Translations under genes and position numbers: made by a program
The notes under the pieces: model-generated
Database searches by the model: none
The model's input: the letters and a program-made list of their open reading frames with translations, nothing else
Told to the model about the DNA's origin: nothing
Assembly (NCBI GenBank): GCA_030562195.1
Contig: CM060200.1
Location: forward strand, 6,696,001-6,760,000
Reading direction: 5' to 3'
Source: Nipponacmea schrenckii
Taxonomy: Eukaryota > Mollusca > Gastropoda > Lottiidae
Length of the DNA: 64,000 nucleotides
Shown here: one piece after another, positions 1 to 11,436 of the stretch
Position numbering within the stretch: position 1 is the stretch's first letter
How the letters are laid out: every line of letters starts with the position of its first letter

Positions 1-3000
1 TTAGCAGAAAGCATGTGAATGCATTTGGATGAAACAAGTGGAAAAATACACCCTTTCTCTCATGTCAAGTTTAAAGAGATTTTTACCTTTTTAAATGAGG
101 TCAATGTCATGTAAAAGTTTCTACCAGTGTTTTAGGTCTCCTTTTTCATTTTCCAAAATTTTTAAGTTCCATTATATTTAAGATCCTATGTCAACCATAG
201 AATCAATGAATGGGGAAAATAATTCACAATCAATATGATCCAATTATTTAAAAAAAAAAATTTTTGTCAATAGAATCGAGAAACCGACCTGAACGAAGTT
301 TAGCTATCTTTATTATACATGTATTTTATTCGCGTAAATAGAGTTACTAAAATCCACAAATTTTGTCAGCTACGGTAGTCCCTTTTACACGTGTTTTATT
401 TGATGCATATAAGAGAATTGACAAATGTGAAAATATGCAGGTTTCATAATAAAACATGACATTTTTCTTCATTTATATTCAATTAACACAATTTTTCTCT
501 ACAAGATTCCAATTAAATTCCTTTCTTCTCAACAGATAACAGAGTATTTACAATTTGTCTCTGAATGTCCGTCGTATGGTATGGCAATTAATCGATTTTG
601 GGATAAATCTCTCGAAGATGATATTAAATCTAAATTAATGGAAAATAGTCGTCAAGACTGAATTCTGTTATTAAAAGGAAATTATACCGATGATAACCAG
701 ACAGAAAGCGGGTACACAATATAATATGTATCCAAACATAACTTTAAACCCCTAGGCGCCTGCCTTTCTTGTGGTTTTCCTGTATTTTTTTTATTACTGC
801 GTGCTCAAATTTACAAAAACCATTCTTATGTTTAATATGCCATCATTCCTTAACTATCTATACCCCAGCAAGATTTGAAGAGTACCGTCTATAAAAAAAC
901 GTCACACAGACAATTTCTCTGAAAATTAACTTCCACACTAAAAATATACCATTATACATACACTTGGATAATACTGTTTCCATTAATTCTTCGTGATTAT
1001 CAAATATCAATAACTATTATCGACTGGAATGGTATAATTTTCATTACTTGGATTAGGAAGACCACGTACTTAGATATTTTTACTTCTTTAACAATGTACT
1101 TTAATAAAACTGTTAAACATTATGATAACGTAGAACTTCAGTGTTGATCATATATGTCAATAGATTATTGTCTCAGAACTTCTGTGAAATATAAATTTGA
1201 AATATATCTTTCTACTGTTTCTGTTATAATTTACTGTCTGATAAGTTTTGCTCACAATAAACAATAGTTTGTAACGTTGTGAAGAAATTCTATCTGTAAT
1301 TGAATGTGTGATATTGTTCCCTCCACGAAATGTCTTAACGTAATAAGATAAAAGTCTGATCGATGGAATAATAAATTGAAATATTTTCAGATTTTGTGAC
1401 ACTCTCTTGCACGATTTATAAGAATGAAAACACTCTTATCGTGACTTGATGAATAATGTAGATTGTAAGTCTAAAACATATATATAAATATATATTAAAT
1501 ATATTGTACGGCTAAAATACTCGTCTAAAAGTCTCTGAAACAGTCATATCTTCTTGGCTGGGTCTATTGCTGACAAATCAATAACTGACATCCATTTTGG
1601 AAATGAAAAGTCTGGGGTAGGGTTAAGACCAATAACCTCTTAAGACCAAAAAGAAAGGTAAAGTTGCAATATAGACTGTGATGGTACACAACCATCTGAA
1701 GTTGCTATGATCCAATTTCTATTGCCCAGCTTGTAATCTGTGCCTACACTAACACTTTCAGTTTCTAAATTTCACCCAAACCACCATTTTCCTCTTAAAA
1801 TCAACGTTGACCTTCATAGTCTATTATCTTGGAAGTTTGAGAAAAACAGAATTACCGTTTTCGGCTAAAATAGACGAAGGTCATGATAAGCTTTCATTTG
1901 ATACAAATATTACACATCTCCGGTGAAAATTGGCTGATATATGACCATTTTTGTGTGAAGAAGGTCGACAATCGGCATCGATAATTGTTTAGAGTATCTT
2001 TAACGAAAAGTATCAAAAAGTATGCTAAAAACATTAAACATAAATGTTAAAATACAGAGATTTATACTTACAAGACTGGCAGATCAACAAATCTAAATAT
2101 CTAATGCAATATTAATATGTTTGACCTTCATGGGAAATGCCATATTGTCATCTACTCCACAGATTGGTAACAATTACGATTCGGGAAATTCCACATTTTT
2201 TTACATGAAGTATTTGCACATGGGTACTGCATTATTATCAACGTTACATATACTAGAAGGCCTAAGTCAATGTTTTATATAAGTGGTATAAGAAACTCAT
2301 ATAGTTTTGTTCAAGATACTTCTATGTCTTTCAAGGGGCAGTTCTTTACAATAACGGCTTTGCAGGCGTATACATATCGTTTTCTTCACTTTCCAGTCCT
2401 ATGTTATGGTGCTAATATAGAAGAGGTACTCAGTTCGATTATCTCTAAACGAAGCAAAACAACCGAATGAAGACCTTCCATTATCTGATGTTATAGCTTC
2501 TCCTGTATTGAAAATCGTTTTGATCCGCCATGTTATTGAACATTAGAAAAGAAAAACGAAAAGGATCAATCTGTATATTGCAGGTACTATCTCTCGGCGA
2601 TTCTTTCAGATTATATCAGGAAGAAAATACCCAGCAAATCAAGACCCTTTATCCCAATTTCTCAAAATAATATCTGCACCACCCTAGGCCTGTACATTTG
2701 GGAGAATCAAATCCTCCCTTTCCCAATTTGGTGTAATAAGGCATTGCCACATGTACAAGCCGTATAGCATAGGCATTGACAGGTATTAAATGTTATTCTT
2801 TTTTTACATCAAACACTCGTCATCACAGCTTCTTTCCATCTATTTTTGTTAGCCTTAAGTCTATATGTGTGTACTAGGTTTCATTAAATTTTTTCATTAA
2901 CATTTTGATTAAGAAAAGATAAATCACCGTGAGGTATCATAACTGATACTGAACCTTTTGAAAAAGTAATTTTCTTCAAAATTTGAGTATCTTCAGATTC

Positions 3001-3777
3001 AGAGATTTTGTCGAGGAACAGATGTGAAAACTAAAATCTGTGGGATGTGTTCTATGTTTTTGTATTTTTAAATGTACAGTTTAATCGCTGCTTTCAAAGG
3101 TGTATGTAAGTCCATATTAAAATATATTATTCCTGGTAAAAAATAACCAGAACCTTGCTATTCGGGATTGAAGTACAGGACGGATGGAATTTCGAAGCTC
3201 TTGATTTACTCGTATATTATAGAATTCCAAGACCTTCTAATGTGTGTGTGATTACGTGATTACAGTAGCTGTTGGCCACACCAAAGCATACAGATACAGA
3301 TATAATCTGATGGACTTCTACTCTTTGTTTGTATGTTTATATCTTCAAATTAATGTAAATAATAAAAACATATTTTTGTCAGATTGAAATAATCAGTGTA
3401 ACTGTATTGTTCTGTAGTTACAGTATTTACTAGTATACTATCTATTACGGGTATATTTACAACGTAAACGTCAGACATACACATCTGTGAACCACGGGTA
3501 CTCAAATACCAACTTGTTACTAATAGTGTCCTCGATATTAGTCAAGTTGGAAACTTAACTATTCTTAAACAGATTGGAATGGATTATATTAATTTACTCA
3601 GAAGGAGCAAATCGAATATAGATCAATTTATAAGCAGATTTCTGAAGGTTGATGTTGACTAGAACACCACTAGTTTTGTTCTGTAATTGCTTCGGAGCGT
3701 TCAAGTGATGGACTCTGTAATGTTATTTACTAGCGGAGGACTATGATGAATCAACGCTAAAAGTTAATTTTTGAAAT
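1..3777. other. Gene-free upstream region
   Basis: I see no coding exon, RNA gene or bounded mobile element here. The stretch is AT-rich with scattered short open frames of no recognisable family (for example at 1157-1402 minus and 2270-2470 plus), and a short AT run near 1479-1500. It is best read as intergenic DNA upstream of the receptor gene. Confidence 0.6.
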
Positions 3778-3818
3778 TGATTGGTCGACCAATCATGTGT
3801 AATGGTATCATCACGTGA
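3778..3818 (+). promoter_or_regulatory. Palindromic CCAAT pair plus CACGTG E-box
   Basis: Positions 3778-3795 form a perfect 18-bp palindrome, TGATTGGTCGACCAATCA, made of two facing CCAAT boxes. The 8-bp palindrome TCACGTGA (3811-3818) follows 15 bp later, an E-box of the type bound by USF/MITF/TFE bHLH-ZIP factors. The pair lies about 470 bp upstream of the receptor start codon. That it is the receptor promoter is an inference: no TATA box or transcript start can be shown from sequence. Confidence 0.4.
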
Positions 3819-4037
3819 TTGATAAGCAATTGTATATGAAATTGAAAAGCGGTGAGGGACCTACAGCAATGTCAATTGTTGAAATATAATTTGTCAAGCA
3901 AGTGTTTTCCCTTACAGAATTTCTGATATTTAGCGGACAAATTGAAGATTTGTTTGAATTCGAGTGGTAAAGAGTTAGTGGTGTTTACTAGAGGATAAAG
4001 CTTCACCAGTTCAGACTACTAATGAATTCACATGCAG

Positions 4038-4139
4038 GTAAAGTAGAGACCTAGTAATATTAACTTTAATTTAACAAAGAAGATGTGAGATGAATAATTA
4101 CCGACCTTTGGCTTAAAATTCTTTCTTTTTTACTTCAAG
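4038..4139 (+). other. Possible 5'UTR intron of the receptor gene
   Basis: A donor-like site (CATGCAG then GTAAAG, intron start 4038) is followed about 100 bp later by a pyrimidine-rich run ending in TTCAAG at 4139. Splicing would join a short leader exon to the first coding exon. In the receptor frame there is a stop at 4114-4116, so the upstream part is not coding. No transcript evidence is available, and the acceptor is AAG rather than CAG. Confidence 0.25.
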
Positions 4140-4287
4140 GTTACTTCAAGTGAGTTTTGTTTTATCCTTGAACAATTGGATTATACATTTCCGTAAACTA
4201 CCGTCGACCAAGACACGGTTTTATCGTGAAAAAAAGTTGGACTTACAAACAACAACCCACTTTTACAGTTCGTCGACTATTCAGATA

Positions 4288-5118
4288 ATGGAAACGACTG
4301 CGGTTGCGTTTCTGACTACGTTTGTTTCCAATGTAACAGTCTTTGATAATGTGACAGAAAATAGGAACGCAACACTGTCGCCTTATAATGCTTTATTAAC
4401 AGTAACAGTTCCAACGTTAATGTTTGCTAGTGGTGTATTTGGAAACGTGTTGGCGTTGGTAGTTTTAGGGACATCCAGAAAGAAACATAAAAAGACAGTG
4501 TTTTACAGATTAGTTGGTGCTCTGGCGTGTACAGATCTATTCGGAATTGTGTCGGTATCACCAATTACTATTATTGTATATTCCAAAGGCAGAGCGTGGA
4601 TCGGTGGACATCATTTGTGTAACTATTCTTCATTTATGATGATATTTTCTGGAATAGCTACATTACTGATAGTTGGTGCAATGGCACTTGAACGATTTGT
4701 GGCCATCATCCATCCTTATGCTTATGAGACGAAATTTTCAATTGGTAAAGTGAAATATATTGTTATAGGTATATGGGGAACGTCACTATTCATAGCTTTG
4801 TTACCAATGTTTGGACTTGGCGAAAATATTCTTCAGTATCCTGGAACATGGTGCTTCTTCGACTATAAAAGCAACAAACTCACTGGGAAGATTTTCACCT
4901 ATTTCTATTCATCTGTTGGTTTAGCTGTCATATTTTTAACTGCTATTTGTAATGTTGCTGTAATGATAGTGTTGGTTAAGATGAGACAGTCAGCTAAAGA
5001 CATCAAACCATCAACATTAATTAACAGACAATCTAATAAATTAAACAGTGAGGTACAGATGATGATATTATTAGGTGGTATTATTCTGGTATTTGCTACT
5101 TGTTATGCTCCATTAATG
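4288..5118 (+). CDS. PTGER4: EP4-like receptor, coding exon 1 (N-terminus to TM6)
   Basis: This exon encodes residues 1-277. The N-terminal tail has three N-glycosylation sequons (NVT at 15, NVT at 21, NAT at 27), followed by hydrophobic helices TM1 to TM6. The ACTDLFG stretch in TM2 and QYPGTWCF in loop 2 match the prostanoid family. The exon ends after the ATG codon at 5116-5118, followed directly by the donor GTAAGT. Reading on into the intron would give only 13 more codons before a stop at 5155-5157, so intron retention would yield a receptor lacking TM7. Confidence 0.92.
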
Positions 5119-8100
5119 GTAAGTACGGCATCATTACAGTTAGTTCTGGTACCATGATGGTGCGATCTCAAAACCTCCGGTCTAACCCACTGATTTCCTC
5201 ACATTGTATAACCTGGAACATGAGATGTCAAAAACTTCGTCAAAAACTTCGTCAAAAAACAGATGACAAGTGGCGAAAAGGATGTAAAAAGATAAATTCA
5301 TTTTTGCATTTAGTCAGAGAAAATCCATGACTTTCAGGCAAGTAAAGGTAAAAAGTAAGAGGATTCTCGAACACGGTACGAACGAACCCCAGACGAAATT
5401 GTGTATTGGGCTTCAGGAACCGACGCCTGTAGATAGTCTGCGATATCAGAATTTTCTGAAAGCGGGCCTTTCAGGGTCATGTCATATTGACAATTTGTAA
5501 TTCGGATGGGGAAATGAACAAATATATTGGCAAGACGTAAATTATGATTTATTCTAATTAAATATTGAGAAAGGAATATAAAATAATCACGTATCATTAT
5601 TTCCTGTGGTAATATGATATAGTATTGATAAATCGTGAGCACCAATTTATGTCATGATTTTTCACTCAAATCACTAAGGAATCCTCGGGGTCAAGTTTGC
5701 CTTCCATTCAGTATTATTTCTTTGCTGTTTGAAATTTGTTGGTTCCAGTTGACAGAGATTTTTTTTATCACAAATTCCAATAAGAGGAGATTTTAAAATT
5801 AAGATTATCTTCTTACCTTCCTGTTAAATAGTTTCGGCTAATCGCCTTCTTCAAAAACGCTTGGGTAGTCTTCGGTCAAGCTCTATCTATTACGTTTGAG
5901 TTAATTTGAATTTAAAGTTTATATTGATTTTGTTCTATTTGTTGTATTAATATATGAAGACGTAATAGACTGTTATCAAATACTGCTTAAATTGCTTCTT
6001 AAATAGTCGATTAGCCGAAACGTTAAAACCTAAAGAGCCCGACTTTTGGTACGCGTAAAATAGGCCTACATGCTATAATTCTTGATTTCGGTGAAGGGAG
6101 GGTTTGATTTTGAATTATCTTTTTGGGTTAACAAAATACATTTGCTCTCTGTTAGGTCATTTAACTTGATAATGCATAACTTTAAGGAAGCCGTGCTTTA
6201 AAACTAAGTTATACAATAGTATTGTTTATGCATGTTGGTACCATAGGAAATCACACAAAAAACTTTGTCTTATGATGTCAATGTATTGTGTGTACCAAGG
6301 TCAGATTGGCAATGTCAAATTCCGCTTTTGCATAATTTTTATACACTTGTCTACGTTATTTACAAAATCCAGTTCAAGGCTTAATGTTTATTTTATCATT
6401 GATGGGTCATAATTTTTATTATATCTTCTTCATGGTCATCAGGTCATAGTTAGGACTGTACTGTAATTGTTTTATTGAAAAGTTTTTGGTGAGTAAATCT
6501 AAAACTGTTGTCACACGACCAAGATATCATCAATATACACAATCTGAATCACAAACTGATTAATCGATTATTTGCCAAATCAAGGGCGATAACCTAAAGC
6601 GATCAAATGTTCTATTACGAACGGGTAACGACGATATAGTTACATTCATATTTAAATACTCATGTACAAATTTATCAAATTTCGGCCTTTTTTGTATTCT
6701 TTTGTAAAGTGATAACTAACCTCGTAAGAATATGAAAGCTATTTCAAATTGGCTTTTTGTTTTCTTCTCGTTTGAGAATGTTATTCTTTCTTTCATAAGA
6801 CCTTGCCTCAATCAATAGTAATGTGTGTAAATAGATGTTGATGATGGTTAATCTTTCATCACTATTAGTAAGATAGGTATTCATCTACCACCAGTATTAA
6901 ACTGTTACTACAGATCGGATAACTAGAAAACATCTTGATATCCCGAATAACTACTGAGTTCATGTAGCTTATTACATGTATATAGCTCGTGAATTTACTC
7001 GACATATGGACTTCGAACTGAGGTTTGGATATGTTCATATCTTTTAAATGTTCTCAACATTATTAATTTGCGATGCTTTCACACAGCGCAGTATTGTAAC
7101 AATGTCAGAATAGGTTTTGGTTTCGGTATCAGTTCCTTTTTTAGAATAATTGTTTAATGATGTCTCAGTGAAATAAAATACATCCCAAGGTGAAATTTTA
7201 AAAAGGACACTTGGTCTAATTTTAAGAGTCAAAAAACCAAACAGGTCACACAACAGAAAACTGTGAAAAGTGTTTTTAAGTGTAAACAAAGAAATCTTTC
7301 AAGTGACATTTATTTTCCACTGACCTTAATTAACATTAGAAATACCTCGGCTGAACTTTCATAAAATTCGGTTAGTTGAAAACACTATTTCCGTTCTGAT
7401 AAGCCAATGCATATACCACTAACATCGTTGTGAATTAGGTAATATATTTTAGTTATTTTAATCTTAATTTCCCACTTATTTCTTTGATAAAGGTACGCTA
7501 ATATTGTACGAATATGTGAAGTTAACAAAAAATTCAAATAGTTATGTCGCTACGATTCGTCCACACGGCGTTTGTCAAGGAAATCTTATTGGCGTTGCCA
7601 ACCGACTTACCTCTATTCGAATAATATACAATGCTACTTTAAACATTCAAAAAAAATCGCTAGATTACATAAACGTTTTTTTTTATATACATATTTGGCC
7701 AATGGATTTTTTTTCTTGGTTCTGACTTTTAAATTGTTTTAACAATAGCTTTCTTTATTTTCAATTCTTTGTAACCACTTTTATGTAATAATTTAAACTG
7801 TACTATGTAAATAATTGGCGTTCTGCCACATTAACGGAATATTTTATCAGCAAAACGAATGTATGAAAGGCCACAATGATAATGTTTTTTTTTTCGGCTT
7901 TCGGCTAGCAACTTCCTATAACTCTTGCTCCCCTTAATATTAGTCGTGTTCATTGTTTGTCATTGAGACAAACCACACTGAAACGACGTCCTGTGCCATT
8001 TTCATTGTTCCGTTCTTCTACTATTGTCGCAACGCGAAGGAACTTCCAAAACTACTTTGTTATCAAACCCACATTGTAAATGTAACATCGGGATCACAAT

Positions 8101-8649
8101 AGTTACAAATGAACCGATACTTTATAATTTCAGGTACGACTTATCATCAACCAAACAGGGCTACAACCAGTTAACCATGCGGTAGATTTGTGGGCAATTC
8201 GTATGGCCTGTATAAACCAAATCCTTGACCCCTGGGTTTATATATTGTTCCGGAAAGAATTGTTCAGAAAAATTTGGTCGATTCTGCATTGTAAATCTAG
8301 ATCACAAGACCAACAAACTGTAAATACCACGTGGAAAAAAGACTTCAAAAGAGTGACCTCTTCATTACCGGAAAGCAAGGCACTTTGTAAGAATAAAGGA
8401 GATATGGGGTGTCAAACGCTACACTTTCTTAATGACTTACAGTGTTGCACACCTTTGACAAAAAAACATTTAAGGAAAAGTAGTGGGAAATCATTGCTTG
8501 TTCCTTTAACATCGTATAGTAAAAATGGCGACACTCAAAACATACCTATGAACAGTGAATTAAAGGAACTAAATGTTGATAATGAAGAGCATTATGAAGG
8601 TGAAGGTCATGGCTCTGTAAACATTCCAGATAAGGTTGCCTATCCATAG
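4288..8649 (+). CDS. PTGER4: Prostaglandin E2 receptor EP4-like GPCR (whole gene, 2 exons)
   Basis: The spliced coding sequence is 4288-5118 joined to 8134-8649: 448 residues, close to the 488 of human EP4. It is a class A G-protein-coupled receptor of the plasma membrane, expected to bind a prostanoid and, if truly EP4-like, couple to Gs and raise cAMP. Diagnostic features seen: GN of TM1 (residues 52-53), ERFVAI after TM3 (135-140), QYPGTWCF in extracellular loop 2 (183-190), a prostanoid-family hallmark, and in TM7 AIRMA followed by DPWVY (298-302, 309-313). Arg300 is the family arginine that pairs with the ligand carboxylate. Cys111 and Cys189 can form the usual disulfide. The intron is phase 0 at the end of TM6, as in vertebrate prostanoid receptors. 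The start at 4288 is the first ATG after an in-frame stop at 4114. EP4 rather than EP2 or another subtype is judged from TM7 and the long tail, so the subtype is less sure than the family. Confidence 0.9.
5119..8133 (+). other. Receptor intron 1
   Basis: This 3015-bp intron begins GTAAGT and ends TTTCAG. It splits the gene at the end of TM6, where prostanoid receptor genes of other animals are also interrupted. Inside I see no second gene. The small frames at 5100-5330 and 7044-7289 are not recognisable. A 14-bp inverted repeat (5831-5844 with 6008-6021) is listed separately. Confidence 0.85.
5831..6021. repeat. Short inverted repeat in receptor intron
   Basis: GTTTCGGCTAATCG at 5831-5844 is matched exactly in inverse orientation at 6008-6021. 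Less exact complementarity lies inside (around TCTATTACGT and ACGTAATAGA). It may be the relic of a small inverted-repeat transposon. No convincing target duplication was found, so the identity is open. Confidence 0.35.
8134..8649 (+). CDS. PTGER4: EP4-like receptor, coding exon 2 (TM7 and C-tail)
   Basis: This exon starts after TTTCAG at 8134 in phase 0 and encodes residues 278-448. It contains the third extracellular loop, TM7 with the ligand-contacting arginine (Arg300) and the DPWVYILFRK signature, and then an approximately 130-residue cytoplasmic tail. The tail is rich in Ser, Thr and Lys, with several Cys near the membrane. A long tail is typical of EP4, where it is used for arrestin-driven internalisation. 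The stop codon TAG is at 8647-8649. Confidence 0.92.
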   Translation, partial: VRLIINQTGLQPVNHAVDLWAIRMACINQILDPWVYILFRKELFRKIWSILHCKSRSQDQQTVNTTWKKDFKRVTSSLPESKALCKNKGDMGCQTLHFLNDLQCCTPLTKKHLRKSSGKSLLVPLTSYSKNGDTQNIPMNSELKELNVDNEEHYEGEGHGSVNIPDKVAYP

Positions 8650-8732
8650 ATATTCTTTGTAGTCATAATTTTGTCGAAAGCTCTTTAATTCTGTTTTTTT
8701 TTTCGATGTTGTACTTCTACTGTAATTTTAAT

Positions 8733-8738
8733 AATAAA
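8733..8738 (+). terminator. Polyadenylation signal AATAAA of the receptor gene
   Basis: A canonical AATAAA lies 84 bp past the receptor stop codon, the first after the gene. This would give a short 3'UTR. The assignment is by motif and position only. Confidence 0.45.
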
Positions 8739-10800
8739 AAGATGTCAAAAACTTGCTCTCCGAGAAAAACATTTAGAAAAAAAAGGTTGATTAGAGATTG
8801 ATGCCATATTTTCATGAGCTTAATAACATAATTTATAGTATAGAGAATGTATCATAGCTAATTTCAAACATATTTCTTCGTATTGAACACACCAATCTAG
8901 TGGGGTTATTATTTGTGATTAAACTTCTAATATTGAGATCGCTTGTGGTTAGTTGATTTCATGGGCTTTCATCTTGAAATTCTGCCATTGCCACTTTCCA
9001 CCATTCAAGCAAAAATGTGTTTCACAGAATTGCCTCCACATAAGATTTCTTTCGAATCAAAACTACAAAATATAAGTTTTCCCTTTCGATGTTTTCCTGA
9101 GAAAGAGGCTACAGTCGTGGTAGGAATACTGATGGTTACACAGCAAGATTTGTTCGGAAGTAAGACCGAAACATCTGTCTCTATTCCAGCCTCTAATATT
9201 TTTTTTGATAGATGTCGGTTGCTGTAGAGACAGGAAACATGGTCTCTGTTAAATTGGAACTTTCTTCATCTCTGAATACAGACAAAAGATCAGGAATGGT
9301 GTGTACTGACTTGGAAGAGTGGGCCAGAGATCAGAGTAAATACAATACTATTAAACTTGACCACGTGTTTGTTATTGAGGGTAATGAAGGAGTATGCATT
9401 TCTCTGTTGACACCAACACGGCCTTAAATAGTATGCCATCAAGTTACTCCTGTCATAGATTTGACGGTCAAATGCATCCCAACCTGACAAATAACTTATC
9501 AATCCACCAGGAGAAACCCCAGCAAGAATTTGAACTTTGTTGTGGTTTTTGCAGGTGGAATCAGTGGCTTGCTGAATGGCAGGTTGTAAGGGTATTTTTC
9601 AGAGGTATCTTTGTTTCATCTATTATGACTCTTGTAGTGGGGAATTAAGACTTGAAGTCAGTCGGATTGAAGAAGGTTTCCAGTCCAGTGTCAACACGGA
9701 ATTTCTGTGCCTCAAACATGTATTCTGACGATGTAAATCCTGGAAATCCGTCTATTTGTGTAGAGGCGTCCACACGTATTGCTGGCACAGAAATCTACCC
9801 CACCTTCCTTTTACTGTCTCAAGTGAAGAAGGCAAAAACTATCATTTCATGCTTGGGTATTTCTACTTCGTTGCCAACATTGCTGTCAGCATTTAGGCTA
9901 CCAGGCTATCTTTCAGCTGACGAGAGAGATACCACAGAATTTTACCAAGACAGTACTACCAGGCTCGTACTGCCACTAGCCCTATTTGGCGTGATTTTTC
10001 CCATTTTCCTATCTCTAGGAGATAACCAAGAAGATCGTGACTCCAGATCAATCTTTACAAGAGTTTAAGTAAGTGTGACAAACAGGGATTAAAAAGTTGA
10101 AATATATCTTGGCAACAAGCAGTTGTATCGCAGCTATGCCTTTAATTCTCCGACAACACCGAAAGCTCATTTCTGTAACATGATATTCGCGAATTGAAAG
10201 AGCACCCCTCGTTAGCGATATATAATCTAGGGGGGACAACTCTATAACCGTATGGGCTCAGACTACTAAAACATTATTATGCTATTTTTAGAATTTCTCT
10301 TTCTCCCTCCCTTTTGATGTTTTTGCATGCACATTTTTGACTAAATGAATTACCGGTTCTGTATTATATCTGCTTCCATGCTAAATCACAAAATTCAACC
10401 TTCAATAACTTTTCCACGAAGTCTCGTAGAAAACTTTCCAATATGTAACATAGCCTAGCCAGTATTTAGTTTCAGTAAACAATTCCAGTATATTATGACC
10501 ATAAAATTTTTGAACTACTCAAAATGAAAGTAGATCAATACGTTTGATAAATAACCGCTCGGCTGGCACTGCACACAAAACATTCATTTTTAGAAATATC
10601 CTTCAGCTTGTAAAATCTCTCACACATTCTGAAAGAAAGTGCAATTCAGAAATTATAATCCAAATCAACAGTAAAAATTGGTCAAGAATACGCATGAAAA
10701 TCTCCATAAGTGAGGGAGAAAGAGGATTTCAAAAATGTTTTGCTGGTCTGAGTCAATGTTGTGATTCTGGTTAGCCTATGAACACTTCTAACTAAAATAA
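8739..10800. other. Receptor downstream region, mostly transposon-derived or unassigned
   Basis: This stretch is somewhat richer in GC than its surroundings and carries several overlapping open frames on both strands (for example 8943-9227, 9212-9427 and 9652-10068 plus). The only part I can identify is a decayed transposase on the minus strand (9419-9794). The plus-strand frames are then mostly antisense shadows. The rest, 10070-10800, shows nothing recognisable. Confidence 0.5.
9419..9794 (-). pseudogene. Decayed DDE_Tnp_4 (PIF/Harbinger- or ISL2EU-like) transposase fragment
   Basis: Reading the minus strand downwards from 9794 gives an open stretch ending in FFNPTDFKS. A stop follows (9645-9647), and in the same frame comes FPTTRVIIDETKIPL. 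This matches the usual FP.TRVIID.TE block around the first catalytic Asp of DDE_Tnp_4 transposases. After a frame change the strand reads CKNHNKVQILAGVSPGG and then GLISYLSGWDAFDRQIYDRSNL, the typical ...YK.HNT.K.LVG.SP.G.ISFVS...G..SDRQI..RSNL block with the second Asp. At least one stop and one frameshift break it, and the C-terminal MADKGF part is not readable, so it is dead. The family is assigned from memory of the motif order; terminal repeats were not found. Confidence 0.62.
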
Positions 10801-11436
10801 AATTAGGGCAGGCCCGTAGCTACGGGGGGGGGGGGGGGGTATGGCAAAACGTATGACCCATTACTCATATCATCACTGCACACTATGACTAAAAATCTGA
10901 AATCATCGAGTGCACAACTGTGTAGAGTAGGGGTCAAGCCTGAGTTTCATATCCACCTTTATTGACATTGAGCAGCAAAAGAGTAATAAATCAATATAAT
11001 TTTCATTCAAAAGAGGTTGAACTAGCACCCATAATAGTTTCGTAAGTATTTAAACAATAGCCATAGTTTCGTTTTTAGGGGTAATAAGGCCAATACAAAG
11101 TAATAAGGTTAAAATAAAGTTAATACTAATAAAATGGAAGTGAGGATTTGGGGGCCAAATTTATATAGACCCAAAAAACAACATATATGTTTCCAAAGCA
11201 ATCAAATCACTAGTTTGATTGAAGGTTTAAGGCTCACAGTTCCAAAAAGCCTGGGGAAAACGTTTCGTGAACTGTCCACAGTTCCAGTGAATATTTTACT
11301 TTTCACTTTCGTTGTCTAAGGTATATCACGAATTTAATTCAACAATTATTATTTTGGAAGAATAAAACAGTTGGGAGCTCTTGCCATTATGGTAGATTTG
11401 TTTGGTAAACTTCTTTCATACCGGGGTATGAATGAG

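Noticed and set aside
5100..5330. Plus-strand frame overlapping the receptor exon end
   Set aside because: Different frame from the receptor, mostly intronic; contains a short CAAAAACTTCGT direct repeat only.
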